Positions 33,348 to 42,321 of a stretch of DNA of 64,000 nucleotides are shown here, one piece after another. The notes beneath the pieces were generated by a model. The model did not search any database and had not been told where the DNA came from. It saw only the letters and a program-made list of their open reading frames with translations. Source of the stretch: Agreia pratensis (GTDB taxonomy: Bacteria; Actinomycetota; Actinomycetes; Actinomycetales; Microbacteriaceae); contig NZ_FXAY01000007.1 of NCBI RefSeq assembly GCF_900177685.1, forward strand, positions 62,001 to 126,000. Reading direction: 5' to 3'. The translations under genes and the position numbers were made by a program. Every line of letters starts with the position of its first letter. Position 1 is the first letter of the stretch.

Positions 33348-35134
33348 GACCCACAGCAGGGCTCACCTTCGGGGGGCGCTACGAACTCTCCAGTCGCATT
33401 GCGATCGGAGGCATGGGCGAGGTCTGGAAAGCCACAGACCTGGTCATCGGTCGGACCGTCGCGATCAAGATCCTCAAAGACGAATACCTCGGAGATCCGG
33501 GCTTCCTCGAGCGCTTCCGCGCGGAGGCGCGCCATGCCGCGCTCGTGAACCACGAGGGCATCGCCAACGTCTTCGATTACGGAGAAGAAGAGGGCAGCGC
33601 CTACCTCGTCATGGAGCTCGTTCCGGGCGAAGCGCTCTCCACCATCCTCGAGCGAGAGCATGTTCTCTCGACCGATCGCGTGCTCGACATCGTGGCGCAG
33701 ACGGCGTCGGCCCTTCAGGCCGCCCACGCCGCAGGCCTGGTTCACCGCGACATCAAGCCGGGCAACCTGCTCATCACTCCCGACGGTCGAGTCAAGATCA
33801 CCGACTTCGGCATCGCCCGCATCGCCGACCAGGTTCCGCTGACCGCGACCGGCCAGGTGATGGGAACGGTGCAATACCTGTCGCCCGAGCAGGCTTCCGG
33901 CCAGTCGGCTTCACCGACCACCGACGTCTACTCGCTCGGAATCGTGGCTTACGAGTGCCTCGCCGGCAAGCGTCCGTTCACCGGTGAATCGCAGGTCGCC
34001 ATCGCCATGGCGCAGATCAACGAGACGCCGCCAGACCTCCCGATCACGGTGGCCGAGCCGGTGCGCAACCTGGTTCTCTCGTGCATCGCCAAAAAGCCCG
34101 ACGACCGACCGTCATCGACGGCCAACCTCGCGCGCGCTGCTACGGCGCTGCGTCGCGGTGACATCGCTGCCGCAGCCGCCGCTGTTCCCGCGGTTCTCGG
34201 CGGCCGACCCGCGCCACAGACCCAGGCCACCAGCCTGATGCCGACCGCCAACACCGTCGCATACGGCGCCACGCAGGCCACGACCGTCATCGGCGCAGCC
34301 GGTGGCGGCGACGGACTGCCGCCTATCGACGGCGAAGGCACCGATGACGCCGGCGACAATAAAAAGAAGCGCAGCCCCTGGACGTGGCCGCTCATCGTTC
34401 TCATCGCCATCCTCGTTCTTGTGCTTGGAGGAATCGTCACCGCTCTGGTCCTCGGCCAGAACGGGTCGGACAAGACTCCGGTGACCACAAGCTCGTCAGC
34501 TCCTCCCACGAAGGACACGCCGACCCCCAAACCCAGCACACCTACTCCGACACCGACCCCGACAACCGTCGCGATTCCCGAAAGCGAACTCGTCGGCAAG
34601 TCCTTCGACGAGGCCGCGGCCGTCCTGGTGGCCCTCAACTTCGATCTGAGCGCCTCAGACGTCACGGGCACCGCCGCCACCACGGCAGAGCAGGTGGGAA
34701 CGGTCTACAAGGTCAACCCCGTCGGAAACGTGCAGCGCGGAACGAAGATCGAACTCACGGTCTACGGACCCATGCCGACAGTGAACGCACCCACCACGCC
34801 TCCGAAGCTCGGCAGCGTGGATGCCCCGTCACCACTCCCGGCAAACCAGGTTCCCGCAGGAACCGGCTCATTCACAGTCTCGTGGAGCGCGTACAGCTGC
34901 CCGTCGGGAACGAGCCTCGGCGCGTACTCGATCGTCGCCACCAATGCGACGGTTCTCACCGAACCGGGAATCGGCACGCAGGCCACACTGCAGGCCACCG
35001 CCGCCGGCCCAGTGACCGTCGCCTACACCGTCACGTGCTCAGGAATCGTGTCGGCCGCGTCACCCGCACTCAGTCTCACCGCACAGGCACCTGCCACCAC
35101 CTCGCCGAACGGCAACGGCGGCTCAACTGGCTGA
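33344..35134 (+). CDS. pknA: PknA-type membrane Ser/Thr kinase with a PASTA domain
   Basis: 596 residues. Kinase domain at 1-270: GGMGEVWKATD glycine loop, VAIKIL lysine, LVHRDIKPGNLL catalytic loop, KITDFGIAR and SPEQASG. A juxtamembrane Ala/Pro/Thr stretch, one helix at about 347-370, a Thr/Pro linker, one PASTA unit (about 410-475) and a further beta-rich C-terminal domain (490-590, VSWSAYSCPSGTSLGAYSIV) with Cys residues. Mycobacterial PknA lacks extracellular domains, so this long tail is notable. Phosphorylates cell-wall and division proteins. Confidence 0.94.
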   Translation: MRPTAGLTFGGRYELSSRIAIGGMGEVWKATDLVIGRTVAIKILKDEYLGDPGFLERFRAEARHAALVNHEGIANVFDYGEEEGSAYLVMELVPGEALSTILEREHVLSTDRVLDIVAQTASALQAAHAAGLVHRDIKPGNLLITPDGRVKITDFGIARIADQVPLTATGQVMGTVQYLSPEQASGQSASPTTDVYSLGIVAYECLAGKRPFTGESQVAIAMAQINETPPDLPITVAEPVRNLVLSCIAKKPDDRPSSTANLARAATALRRGDIAAAAAAVPAVLGGRPAPQTQATSLMPTANTVAYGATQATTVIGAAGGGDGLPPIDGEGTDDAGDNKKKRSPWTWPLIVLIAILVLVLGGIVTALVLGQNGSDKTPVTTSSSAPPTKDTPTPKPSTPTPTPTPTTVAIPESELVGKSFDEAAAVLVALNFDLSASDVTGTAATTAEQVGTVYKVNPVGNVQRGTKIELTVYGPMPTVNAPTTPPKLGSVDAPSPLPANQVPAGTGSFTVSWSAYSCPSGTSLGAYSIVATNATVLTEPGIGTQATLQATAAGPVTVAYTVTCSGIVSAASPALSLTAQAPATTSPNGNGGSTG

Positions 35135-35197
35135 GTAACGACCAGCCTGTGCACCTAGACTGAGAACCCCCCGCACCACCGACCATGGAGTATCACT

Positions 35198-36904
35198 GTG
35201 ACCGATGAACATCGCCTGCTTGCCGGGCGGTATCGAATCGGAGAAGTCATCGGCCGCGGGGGTATGGCCAATGTCTACTCAGGAAGAGATGAGCGCCTCG
35301 GCCGTCAGGTAGCGATCAAACTCCTCCGTTCGTCTCTGGCGAGCGATCCGGTGTTCCGCACACGGTTCAAGCAAGAGGCACAGGCTGCCTCCCGCATGGC
35401 GCATCCCACGATCGTGCGGGTGTTCGACGCGGGCGAAGAGAAGGTGCGCGAACCAGGCGGTTTCGAGGGCGTCGTTCCCTTCATCGTCATGGAGTACGTC
35501 GAGGGGCGCCTCCTCAAGGACATCATCAAAGAAGGTCCTGTCGCGCCCGCGGAGGCGATCCGCATCACCGAGGGAATCCTCACGGCGCTGGAGTACTCGC
35601 ACCGTGCAGGCGTCGTACACCGCGACATCAAGCCGGGCAACATCATGCTCACCACCTCGGGCCAGGTCAAGGTCATGGACTTCGGAATCGCTCGCGCGAT
35701 CTCCGATTCCTCCGCCACAGTGGCACAGACCACCGCGATCCTTGGAACTGCGCAGTACTTCTCGCCCGAGCAGGCGCGTGGCGAATCGGTCGATGCTCGC
35801 ACCGACCTGTATTCCACCGGCGTTGTTCTCTTCGAGCTGCTCACGGGTCAGGCGCCCTTCCGCGGCGATACGCCGGTCGCGGTCGCGTACCAGCACGTCA
35901 GCGAGACCCCTCCGGTGCCCTCCTCGATCAATCCGAGCATCTCGCCCGCGATCGACCGCGTCGTTCTTCACGCCCTCACCAAGGATCGCTTCTCTCGCTT
36001 CCAGTCCTCGGCCGAGTTCCGCTCCGATCTCCAGGTCGCCGGAGCGGGCAAGATCCCTTCCAAGCGTCCGCCCGTCGAAGACTTCCAGTCGTCACTGTTC
36101 GGCGCGCCGCCGAGCCTGACTGCGACGTCAGACTCTGCTCTCACGCAGCTTGCGGGCGACGACGACTACGCGGTTCGCACGCAGTCGAGGCCGCCCGTCG
36201 TATGGATCTGGGCGGGTATCGCCAGCGTCGCGGTCATCATCATCGCTCTGGTCTTCTGGATCGTCACCCTCCCGCCGACCACGATCGTTCCCGACAACTC
36301 GATCACAGTTCCAAAGGTCGCCGGTCAGACATTCGACGCGGCCGACAGCACCTTGCAACAGATGGGTCTCGTGACGGCCCGACAAGACGTCTTCGATCCT
36401 GACGTGCCCGAGGGCCGGGTCATCCGCACCGATCCCGAGCCCGGAACAGTGCTGAACGAGAGCTCCGATCAGGTCATCGATGTCTATGTCTCTCTGGGCA
36501 AACAGACCGTGACGATCCCGGATGTGTCGGGCAAGCCAGACTCGGAGGCCACGGGTGCGCTCACAGCGCTCGGGTTGACCGTCGGCTCCACGACCAAAGA
36601 GAACTCCCCGACGGCTACGGCCGACACCGTGATCCGCACGACTCCCGCAGCAGGCACCGCGAGCTTCGTCGGCGACTCTGTCAATCTTGTGATTTCGTCG
36701 GGCCTCGTCACCGTTCCCGACGTGACCGGCCAGGCGCTCGACGTGGCGAGCACGACCCTTCAGGGACTTGCCCTTCAGGTGAGCGTCGACGGAGACCCCG
36801 GCTGTAAGACGGTTGCGGGTAACCCCGTGTCGAGCCAGTCGATCGCCGCCGGAGATGCCGCGCAGAAATCAGCCATCGCCATCCGGTACTGCACGGGCGC
36901 GTAG
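35198..36904 (+). CDS. pknB: PknB, PASTA Ser/Thr kinase
   Basis: 568 residues from GTG 35198. Kinase motifs GRGGMANVYSGRD, VAIKLLR, VVHRDIKPGNIML, KVMDFGIARA and SPEQARGE; activation loop with candidate Thr (SSATVAQTTAILGT). Helix at about 334-357. Three extracellular PASTA units begin near residues 369, 437 and 504 (TVPKVAGQTFDAA, TIPDVSGKPDSEA, TVPDVTGQALDVA). Mycobacterial PknB has four. PASTA domains sense muropeptides/lipid II. Last gene of the operon; converges with trpG/pabA. Confidence 0.96.
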   Translation: MTDEHRLLAGRYRIGEVIGRGGMANVYSGRDERLGRQVAIKLLRSSLASDPVFRTRFKQEAQAASRMAHPTIVRVFDAGEEKVREPGGFEGVVPFIVMEYVEGRLLKDIIKEGPVAPAEAIRITEGILTALEYSHRAGVVHRDIKPGNIMLTTSGQVKVMDFGIARAISDSSATVAQTTAILGTAQYFSPEQARGESVDARTDLYSTGVVLFELLTGQAPFRGDTPVAVAYQHVSETPPVPSSINPSISPAIDRVVLHALTKDRFSRFQSSAEFRSDLQVAGAGKIPSKRPPVEDFQSSLFGAPPSLTATSDSALTQLAGDDDYAVRTQSRPPVVWIWAGIASVAVIIIALVFWIVTLPPTTIVPDNSITVPKVAGQTFDAADSTLQQMGLVTARQDVFDPDVPEGRVIRTDPEPGTVLNESSDQVIDVYVSLGKQTVTIPDVSGKPDSEATGALTALGLTVGSTTKENSPTATADTVIRTTPAAGTASFVGDSVNLVISSGLVTVPDVTGQALDVASTTLQGLALQVSVDGDPGCKTVAGNPVSSQSIAAGDAAQKSAIAIRYCTGA

Positions 36905-36922
36905 CGCCGAGGTCGTGCGCGC

Positions 36923-37561
36923 CTAGTTCGTGCGCATCAACGGGCTGAGGCTGCGCGCCGCGAGCGGCGCGCTCTCGAGGCCCGCGGCACCGAGCCAGTT
37001 GCCCAGCATGCGGTAGCCGCCCTCGGTGAGAACCGACTCGGGGTGGAACTGCACGCCGAAGACCGGAGCCTCTCGATGACGAAGTCCCATGATGACACCG
37101 CCCCGAGTACGGCTGGTCACGAGCAGCTCGCCGGGAACCGTTTCGTCGACGACAGCGAGAGAGTGGTAGCGCGTAGCGGTGAAGGGTGCGGGCACACCAT
37201 CGTAGAAAGCGCTGCCGTCGTGCTCGATGAGGCTCGTCTTGCCATGCATCAATTCGTCGGCGTAGGTCACCGTGGCTCCGAGAGCCTCAGCTATGGCCTG
37301 ATGGCCGAGGCATACGCCGAGAAGTGGTGTACCTGAGGCGAGGGCGGCGTGCACGACGGGGATGGAAACGCCCGCGTCGTGCGGAGTGCCCGGACCGGGA
37401 GAGACGAGAACAGCGTCGTAGTCCGCGATGCTCGCGGCGGCATCAGCGGGCGAGAAGTCGTCGTTGCGCACGACGTCTGTCTCAGCGCCCAGTTGCAGGA
37501 GATATCCGTTGAGCGTGTAAACGAAGCTGTCGTAGTTGTCGATGACGAGAACGCGCGTCAT
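36923..37561 (-). CDS. trpG: Glutamine amidotransferase subunit of anthranilate/aminodeoxychorismate synthase
   Basis: 212 residues from ATG 37561. Class I amidotransferase triad: Cys in LLGVCLGHQAIAEALG (about 79), His and Glu in VFGVQFHPESVLTEGG (about 172-174). N-terminal VLVIDNYDSFVYTL is typical of TrpG/PabA. It supplies ammonia for anthranilate or 4-amino-4-deoxychorismate; no trpE/pabB partner is nearby, as in the equivalent mycobacterial locus, so trpG versus pabA is open. Its ATG overlaps the stop of the preceding 53-residue gene. Confidence 0.93.
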   Translation of the reverse strand: MTRVLVIDNYDSFVYTLNGYLLQLGAETDVVRNDDFSPADAAASIADYDAVLVSPGPGTPHDAGVSIPVVHAALASGTPLLGVCLGHQAIAEALGATVTYADELMHGKTSLIEHDGSAFYDGVPAPFTATRYHSLAVVDETVPGELLVTSRTRGGVIMGLRHREAPVFGVQFHPESVLTEGGYRMLGNWLGAAGLESAPLAARSLSPLMRTN

Positions 37562-37719
37562 TGGTCGACGGTCACTTCCTGGGTGGGAGTGATCAGCACA
37601 TCGATCCAGGGGAAGACCCATGCAGCAAGGGCGTAGACCACTGCGGCGGCGAGGATGAGAACGAGAATGATGCGCAGCCACACGGGCCCGGGCAGAACTC
37701 TCCAGAGGGCGGCGTACAT
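37558..37719 (-). CDS. Small single-helix membrane protein
   Basis: 53 residues, MYAALWRVLPGPVWLRIILV continuing as one hydrophobic helix and ending in an extracytoplasmic tail TPTQEVTVDQ. It starts one base after the sortase stop and overlaps trpG/pabA by four bases. Small proteins of this type are conserved at this locus in actinobacteria, function unknown. Confidence 0.78.
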   Translation of the reverse strand: MYAALWRVLPGPVWLRIILVLILAAAVVYALAAWVFPWIDVLITPTQEVTVDQ

Positions 37720-37720
37720 A

Positions 37721-38773
37721 TCAGTTCCCCGATCCGACGACGGATGCGATCTCAGCCGGCGGTCCGGCAGAACGTGGCTGCCACGACTCGAATGCGCCGT
37801 AGGCGATGATGCGCTCCGATGCGATGTACAGCGGGTTGCAGCTCGTGAGAGTGATGAGTCGGTCGACGGGAGTCGCGCCTTCGACCTGCGGAACGGGATC
37901 GATGACTCCAACACCATAGGGAGTCACGTACTCCGTGTCGCGGTAACGGTAGGTGTACCAACCGTCCTGCGTCTCGACGTAGATGGGATCGCCGATCTGC
38001 AGTTCGTTGATCTTGATGAACGCGCTGCCCCATCCGTCGCGGTGAGCGGCGACGGCGAAGTTGCCGACCTCACCGGGCATCTGGGTGTCTTCGTAGTGAC
38101 CCGCGCCTCCCTTGTTGAGAACCGTGTGCGGATCGACGCCCTCTGCGATCGTTCGCTTGAAGTCGGCGCCGAACCGGGGAACGTAGAGGATCGCGAAGTC
38201 ACTCCCGGCCGAGGGCGCGCCCATGACCGCGGGTTCTCCGTAGTTCACGGGTGCGACGGGAGTTCCCGTCTGAGTGGGGGTGGGCGTGGGCGTCGCGCCC
38301 GTGACCTGCGGCAGCTTCCAGTCGTCAGCCAGCGATGTCGCGTCGGAGGCCTGCTCGTTCGTGAGCACGATGCTGTTCCACCACAGCTGCCATCCCAAGA
38401 ACAGCAGCACGAACACGCCCGCCGTTATCAAGAGCTCGCCGAATACCCCCACCACTTTCGTGGCGAGTGTGCGTTTGACCGGCTGCCCTTTCGTCGTCTT
38501 CGCCTTCGATGGGCGAACGGATGCGGCTTCGCCGGCGGCGACCGAAGGTTCGTCGCCCGCCTCAGGCGGCTCGGTAGCAAAGACACCGGCCAGCTCCGCC
38601 TCGGCCGTCGGCTCAACGGCTGCCGTGGGGCTCGGTTGTTCGGTGGGGACCGAAGGCTGCTTCTGCGAGGCTGAGCTCTTCAGAGCGTCGGCCTCGGCCT
38701 TACGCGCCTCTCGGCGTGACAGAGGCGTAGCGTCAGAACCCGGCTGAATATCCCCCGGCTGGTATTCGGTCAT
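37721..38773 (-). CDS. Class E sortase
   Basis: 350 residues from ATG 38773. A long Pro/Ala/Glu-rich cytoplasmic N-terminus (1-130), one helix at about 137-158, then a sortase barrel: catalytic His in VAAHRDGWGSAF, Cys in ITLTSCNPLYIASERIIAYG with the Arg in the same stretch. Class E sortases attach LPxTG/LAxTG proteins to peptidoglycan. No substrate gene is adjacent, so it probably acts as housekeeping sortase. Confidence 0.92.
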   Translation of the reverse strand: MTEYQPGDIQPGSDATPLSRREARKAEADALKSSASQKQPSVPTEQPSPTAAVEPTAEAELAGVFATEPPEAGDEPSVAAGEAASVRPSKAKTTKGQPVKRTLATKVVGVFGELLITAGVFVLLFLGWQLWWNSIVLTNEQASDATSLADDWKLPQVTGATPTPTPTQTGTPVAPVNYGEPAVMGAPSAGSDFAILYVPRFGADFKRTIAEGVDPHTVLNKGGAGHYEDTQMPGEVGNFAVAAHRDGWGSAFIKINELQIGDPIYVETQDGWYTYRYRDTEYVTPYGVGVIDPVPQVEGATPVDRLITLTSCNPLYIASERIIAYGAFESWQPRSAGPPAEIASVVGSGN

Positions 38774-38854
38774 TGTTGCATTGTAAGCGTTCGACGCGGG
38801 CCTTTGCCCTGAGGGCCGAGCTGTTCTCAAGCATTCCGGGCTAGAATCTCCCCT

Positions 38855-39112
38855 ATGGCCCGCGAGAAGACCCGTTCACCCCGTTCCGAAGTCGCAAAGA
38901 CTGCTACCCGAAGCGGTGATGAGTCGACCAAGCCGAACCCGGTGTGGTTCAAGCCGGTGATGTTCGGCTTCATGCTTGTCGGTCTCGCTTGGATCATCAC
39001 GTTCTACGTGAGCCAGGCCAAGTTCCCGATCGCCGACCTGGGCGGCGGAAACATTCTCATCGGATTCGGAATCGCCTTCATCGGCTTCCTGATGACCACG
39101 CGGTGGCGCTGA
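38855..39112 (+). CDS. crgA: CrgA, septation protein
   Basis: 85 residues. Basic N-terminal tail followed by two membrane helices (about 32-52 and 64-82) and the ending MTTRWR, the diagnostic CrgA pattern (PVWFKPVMFGFMLVGLAWII). CrgA recruits or stabilises the division machinery with FtsZ, FtsI and Wag31 in actinobacteria. It stands divergent from the sortase gene. Confidence 0.94.
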   Translation: MAREKTRSPRSEVAKTATRSGDESTKPNPVWFKPVMFGFMLVGLAWIITFYVSQAKFPIADLGGGNILIGFGIAFIGFLMTTRWR

Positions 39113-39134
39113 CCTCAGCGAACTCTCCGCAGCC

Positions 39135-39184
39135 TGTGGATAACTAAGAATTACACGCGTGTAATTATCCCCAGCTGTGGATAA
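39135..39184. other. DnaA-box cluster around an 18-bp perfect palindrome, outside oriC
   Basis: Two perfect DnaA boxes (TTATCCACA on the minus strand) lie at 39135-39143 and 39176-39184, and TTATCCCCA on the plus strand at 39165-39173. Between them is the palindrome AATTACACGCGTGTAATT (39149-39166). It occupies most of the 111-bp crgA-rhomboid gap, 12 kb from oriC. Confidence 0.7.
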
Positions 39185-39223
39185 CCCTGTTAATAACTAT
39201 CGCTTCGGGGTGTGGAAAGTCGT

Positions 39224-40069
39224 CTAGACGATCGCTCTCACCACGGTGAGGGCGACAAGCCCGACACCGGTGGCGACAAGCAACAGAATCTGAGTGTTCT
39301 TCTGGCGTGCGTTTCGGGTCTTGGTGAAGATCAGGCCGATGAGTGCGCCCACTGCGAGCCCGCCGAGGTGAGCCTGCCACGCGATGCCGAAGCCCGGAAT
39401 GAATCCGATGACGAGGTTGATGCCGACCAGGACGAGCAGCTGAACGTTGTTGCCGCCGAAATGCCGCTGGATGACAAAGAATGCCCCCATCAGCCCGAAG
39501 ATGGCGCCGGAAGCCCCCACGACCGGTTGGGCGGGCGATGCGATCAAATCGACGGCGACCGAACCGCCAAGGCCGGCCAACAGGTAGAGCGTGAGATATC
39601 GCGCGCGGCCCAGGGTGTGCTCGAGCATCTGCCCGAAGATGAACAGCGCGTACATGTTGAACAGAAGATGCAGGATGCCGCCGTGCATGAAGATCGACGT
39701 CAGCATGCGCCAGGGCTCGAGTGGAAGTCCCAGGGCGGGCTGCGTGTAAGCGCCCGCGTACTGAAGCGCCTGCGTGACGTACGACCCGATGCCGGGGACG
39801 CTCTGCAAAATGAAGAAGAACGCGGTGACGCCGATCAGCGAGTAGGTGACGACCGGTTGCGTCGACGTGCTGCGGAAGGCCGTGACGAAACGCGGCTTCG
39901 GGCGGACCGGCCGATTCTCTCTCGCACAGTCGACGCAGTGCACGCCGACGGCCGCTTGCACCTGACACTCAGGACACACGGTCTTGCCGCAGCGCTGACA
40001 CAGGATGAAGCTCTGTCGCCCGGGATGCCGATAACAGAAGTTATCGGCATCCACTGGAGCCTGTGACAC
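39224..40069 (-). CDS. Rhomboid intramembrane serine protease with N-terminal zinc ribbon
   Basis: 281 residues from GTG 40069. Residues 8-50 carry CYRHPGRQSFILCQRCGKTV and CPECQVQAAVGVHCVDCARE, a B-box/zinc-ribbon pattern. Six membrane helices follow with the catalytic Ser in GASGAIFGLMG (about 168) and His in WQAHLGGLAVGALIG (about 228). It cleaves single-pass membrane proteins; substrates unknown. Standard for actinobacteria. Confidence 0.94.
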   Translation of the reverse strand: MSQAPVDADNFCYRHPGRQSFILCQRCGKTVCPECQVQAAVGVHCVDCARENRPVRPKPRFVTAFRSTSTQPVVTYSLIGVTAFFFILQSVPGIGSYVTQALQYAGAYTQPALGLPLEPWRMLTSIFMHGGILHLLFNMYALFIFGQMLEHTLGRARYLTLYLLAGLGGSVAVDLIASPAQPVVGASGAIFGLMGAFFVIQRHFGGNNVQLLVLVGINLVIGFIPGFGIAWQAHLGGLAVGALIGLIFTKTRNARQKNTQILLLVATGVGLVALTVVRAIV

Positions 40070-40099
40070 CCGCGCTCGCCTCTATCTCGGAGAAGAAGC

Positions 40100-40639
40100 T
40101 CAGACGGCTTCGATGGTGACGCTCTCGACAACGACACTGTCGAGAGGACGGTCGCCCGCGTCGGTCGCAACTGCGCCGATCTTCTCGACGATGCGCTTGG
40201 ACTCGTCGTCGGCGACCTCGCCGAAGATGGAGTGCTTGGCCTGCAGCCAGGTCGTCGGGCCCGTCGTGATGAAGAACTGCGATCCGTTGGTGCCGTGGCC
40301 ACCGCGCTGACCAGCGTTGGCCATTGCCAGAACGTAGGGCTGCGTGAAGTTGAGTTCGGGGCTGATCTCGTCGTCGAAGGCATAGCCGGGGCCACCGGTG
40401 CCCTGTCCGATGGGGTCGCCGCCCTGGATCATGAATCCGGGGATGATGCGGTGGAAGATGGTGCCGTCGTACAGCTTGTCTTTGGAGACCTTGCCGGTCT
40501 GCGGGTGGGTCCACTCGATCTCGCCCGTTGCGAGGCCGACGAAGTTGGCGACCGTCTTCGGCGCGTGGTTGCCGAAAAGATTGACCTTGATGGCGCCGTG
40601 GTTGGTGGTGAACGTTGCTACGTGGGTGTGTGCAGGCAT
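40100..40639 (-). CDS. ppiA: Cyclophilin-type peptidyl-prolyl isomerase
   Basis: 179 residues from ATG 40639. Cyclophilin motifs FHRIIPGFMIQGGDPIGQGTG (split here as FHRIIPGFMIQGGD and GTGGPGYAF), NGSQFFITTGPTTWL and HSIFGEV. The catalytic Arg in HRIIP is present. Cytosolic protein folding catalyst; the position beside gyrA and tRNA-Ile/Ala is as in other actinobacteria. The longer upstream frame is not homologous. Confidence 0.95.
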   Translation of the reverse strand: MPAHTHVATFTTNHGAIKVNLFGNHAPKTVANFVGLATGEIEWTHPQTGKVSKDKLYDGTIFHRIIPGFMIQGGDPIGQGTGGPGYAFDDEISPELNFTQPYVLAMANAGQRGGHGTNGSQFFITTGPTTWLQAKHSIFGEVADDESKRIVEKIGAVATDAGDRPLDSVVVESVTIEAV

Positions 40640-40783
40640 GGATTGATTCTCCCATACACCCCCAGACATCCAGACGAGGCACAGGGTATGTGCGGGTGAT
40701 CGCCAGGGCAAGCCGTGCGCGCCGTGTGGTGCGCGTGGCAAGATTGGGGGGAACCGCGCTCGTTCCGCTGATGGAGGTTTTCA

Positions 40784-41293
40784 ATGAGTCTTACTCGTAA
40801 GCGTCGCAAGGCGCTCAAGAAGTTGAAGGGCAGTGCTGAAGAGCTGTGGCTCGACCAGCAAGAGATCCTTGATCGCGCAAACCAGATCGCCCGCGTCGCC
40901 GCGGGCCACGCCTCCGATCTGACCCGTGAAGAAGTCGTGCCTCGCGTTCGCGGTGCAGTCGACTCGATCGGTCCGGTCATCGGCCGCAATGTCGCCGGAG
41001 CCAAGCTCGCAGCGCAAGAGGTGCGCAGCCGTTTCGCCCACGATGTGCTTCCCTCGGTCGGCACAGCTCTCGGATCCGCCGCTACCGTGCTGCATGTGGC
41101 CAACAATCCGACCGTCAAGCGAGCTATCGCCAAGACGCAGCCCAAGAAGGCTCCGGTCGGCGGCATCGTCGCTATCGTGTTCGGTGTCGTTGCAGCTGCC
41201 GGCGTCGGATACGCGCTGTGGCAGACGCTGCGTGCCGACGACGAGCTGTGGATCGCTGACGACGAGGCAGTCTCCGAGACGCCCGCCGGCTAG
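40784..41293 (+). CDS. Hypothetical membrane-anchored helical protein
   Basis: 169 residues, starting with a very basic MSLTRKRRKALKKLKGSAEE, then amphipathic helices (ILDRANQIARVAAGHASDL), and one membrane helix near the C-terminus (about 127-149, GGIVAIVFGVVAAAGVGYAL) followed by an acidic tail. A protein of this design is conserved beside ppiA in Microbacteriaceae; the function is unknown to me. The terminator at 41312 follows. Confidence 0.78.
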   Translation: MSLTRKRRKALKKLKGSAEELWLDQQEILDRANQIARVAAGHASDLTREEVVPRVRGAVDSIGPVIGRNVAGAKLAAQEVRSRFAHDVLPSVGTALGSAATVLHVANNPTVKRAIAKTQPKKAPVGGIVAIVFGVVAAAGVGYALWQTLRADDELWIADDEAVSETPAG

Positions 41294-41311
41294 GCATCAC
41301 TCCAGTTAGAA

Positions 41312-41346
41312 GACAAGAGCGGCACCCCGAGGGTGCCGCTCTTGTC
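41312..41346. terminator. Strong hairpin terminator
   Basis: GACAAGAGCGGCACCC and GGTGCCGCTCTTGTC pair over 15 bp around CGAG, followed by GTTT. It separates the converging 169- and 204-residue protein genes. Confidence 0.85.
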
Positions 41347-41378
41347 GTTTCTGCGGCAAGAGTTCTATCGCACCCTCA

Positions 41379-41993
41379 TCAGATGTCATCCATCTGTTGC
41401 TTGAGTGCGGCAAGATCGACGTCGATGAGGGTCCGGATGCGACGGGCCCGGTTGCGTGCGTAGTCAGCGTCTCTCACGGGTGGTGTCGGAAGGGTGTCGA
41501 GGCGCATCTCGACGGCCCCACCCAAGTCGGCCCAGGCATCCTGTCTGGCCGTCTCGACGATCTCGGCGACGTAATCGACATCGTCTGCCAGGAGCCTCAG
41601 CCGAGCCGCTACGCGGGAGTACACGGCGTTACGCAGGTCGAGGCTGGCCAGGTCTTCGGGGTGGTAGTCGTGCTCGTGCCTCACGCTGCCCCGCGCACGC
41701 GCCGCGCGCTGACGCAGCACGTCGGTGACGCGGTCGGCGTAGTCGGACTGCTCGGCCGCGAGGCGCACCAGCGACTGCGTGACCTCTCGCGCCGTCACCT
41801 CGGCGTCGAACGGCTCATCGTGACGCAGAGCCGTCACGATGATGCGGTTCTTCACATCCATCACCACGGCGAAGCGGGCGATCAGCAGACCTTCGTCGAC
41901 CGCACGTTGAACAGCCTCTTCAGAAACAGAAATGGCCTCGGACGAAGCCGCCGGGCGCTTTCGCTTCCGATCGGATTTTCGCCTCAAGGCCAT
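41379..41993 (-). CDS. Hypothetical cytosolic helical protein
   Basis: 204 residues, Lys/Arg-rich at the start (MALRRKSDRKRKRPAASSE), then largely helical with many Arg/Asp/Ala (SLDLRNAVYSRVAARLRLLA, DVDYVAEIVETARQDAWADL). No membrane segment or catalytic motif. Unrecognised; codon use is normal. It stands between a terminator and the tRNA pair. Confidence 0.75.
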   Translation of the reverse strand: MALRRKSDRKRKRPAASSEAISVSEEAVQRAVDEGLLIARFAVVMDVKNRIIVTALRHDEPFDAEVTAREVTQSLVRLAAEQSDYADRVTDVLRQRAARARGSVRHEHDYHPEDLASLDLRNAVYSRVAARLRLLADDVDYVAEIVETARQDAWADLGGAVEMRLDTLPTPPVRDADYARNRARRIRTLIDVDLAALKQQMDDI

Positions 41994-42066
41994 TTCGATC
42001 CACCAGTTTTATGGACTGCTGTTTATTCACTGCGAGTGAAAATCAACTCGGTTGATATCACTGCGG

Positions 42067-42139
42067 TGGAGCCTAGGAGAATCGAACTCCTAACCCCCTG
42101 CTTGCAAAGCAGGTGCTCTGCCAATTGAGCTAAGGCCCC
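42067..42139 (-). tRNA. tRNA-Ala (anticodon TGC)
   Basis: Minus strand GGGGCCTTAGCTCAATTGG ... GGCTCCA; anticodon arm CTGCT-TTGC-AAGCAG gives TGC; T-arm TTAGGAGTTCGATTCTCCTA pairs. 73 nt without CCA. Confidence 0.97.
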
Positions 42140-42171
42140 GGTTTGAGAAGACTTCTTGTGAAAGCATCTCG

Positions 42172-42245
42172 TGGGGGTACGTGGACTTGAACCACGGACC
42201 TCTTCGTTATCAGCGAAGCGCTCTAACCGCCTGAGCTATACCCCC
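42172..42245 (-). tRNA. tRNA-Ile (anticodon GAT)
   Basis: Minus strand GGGGGTATAGCTCAGGCGG ... GTACCCCCA; anticodon arm CTTCG-CTGATAA-CGAAG gives GAT; T-loop GTTCAAGTC. 74 nt, followed by tRNA-Ala 32 bases downstream; the two are probably one transcript. Confidence 0.97.
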
Positions 42246-42321
42246 GGATGGGCAGATAGTAGGTTATCCCACCTGCACCCGTTTCCCCAAACCGAGCGAA
42301 CTCGGATGGGAAGAATCCGTC

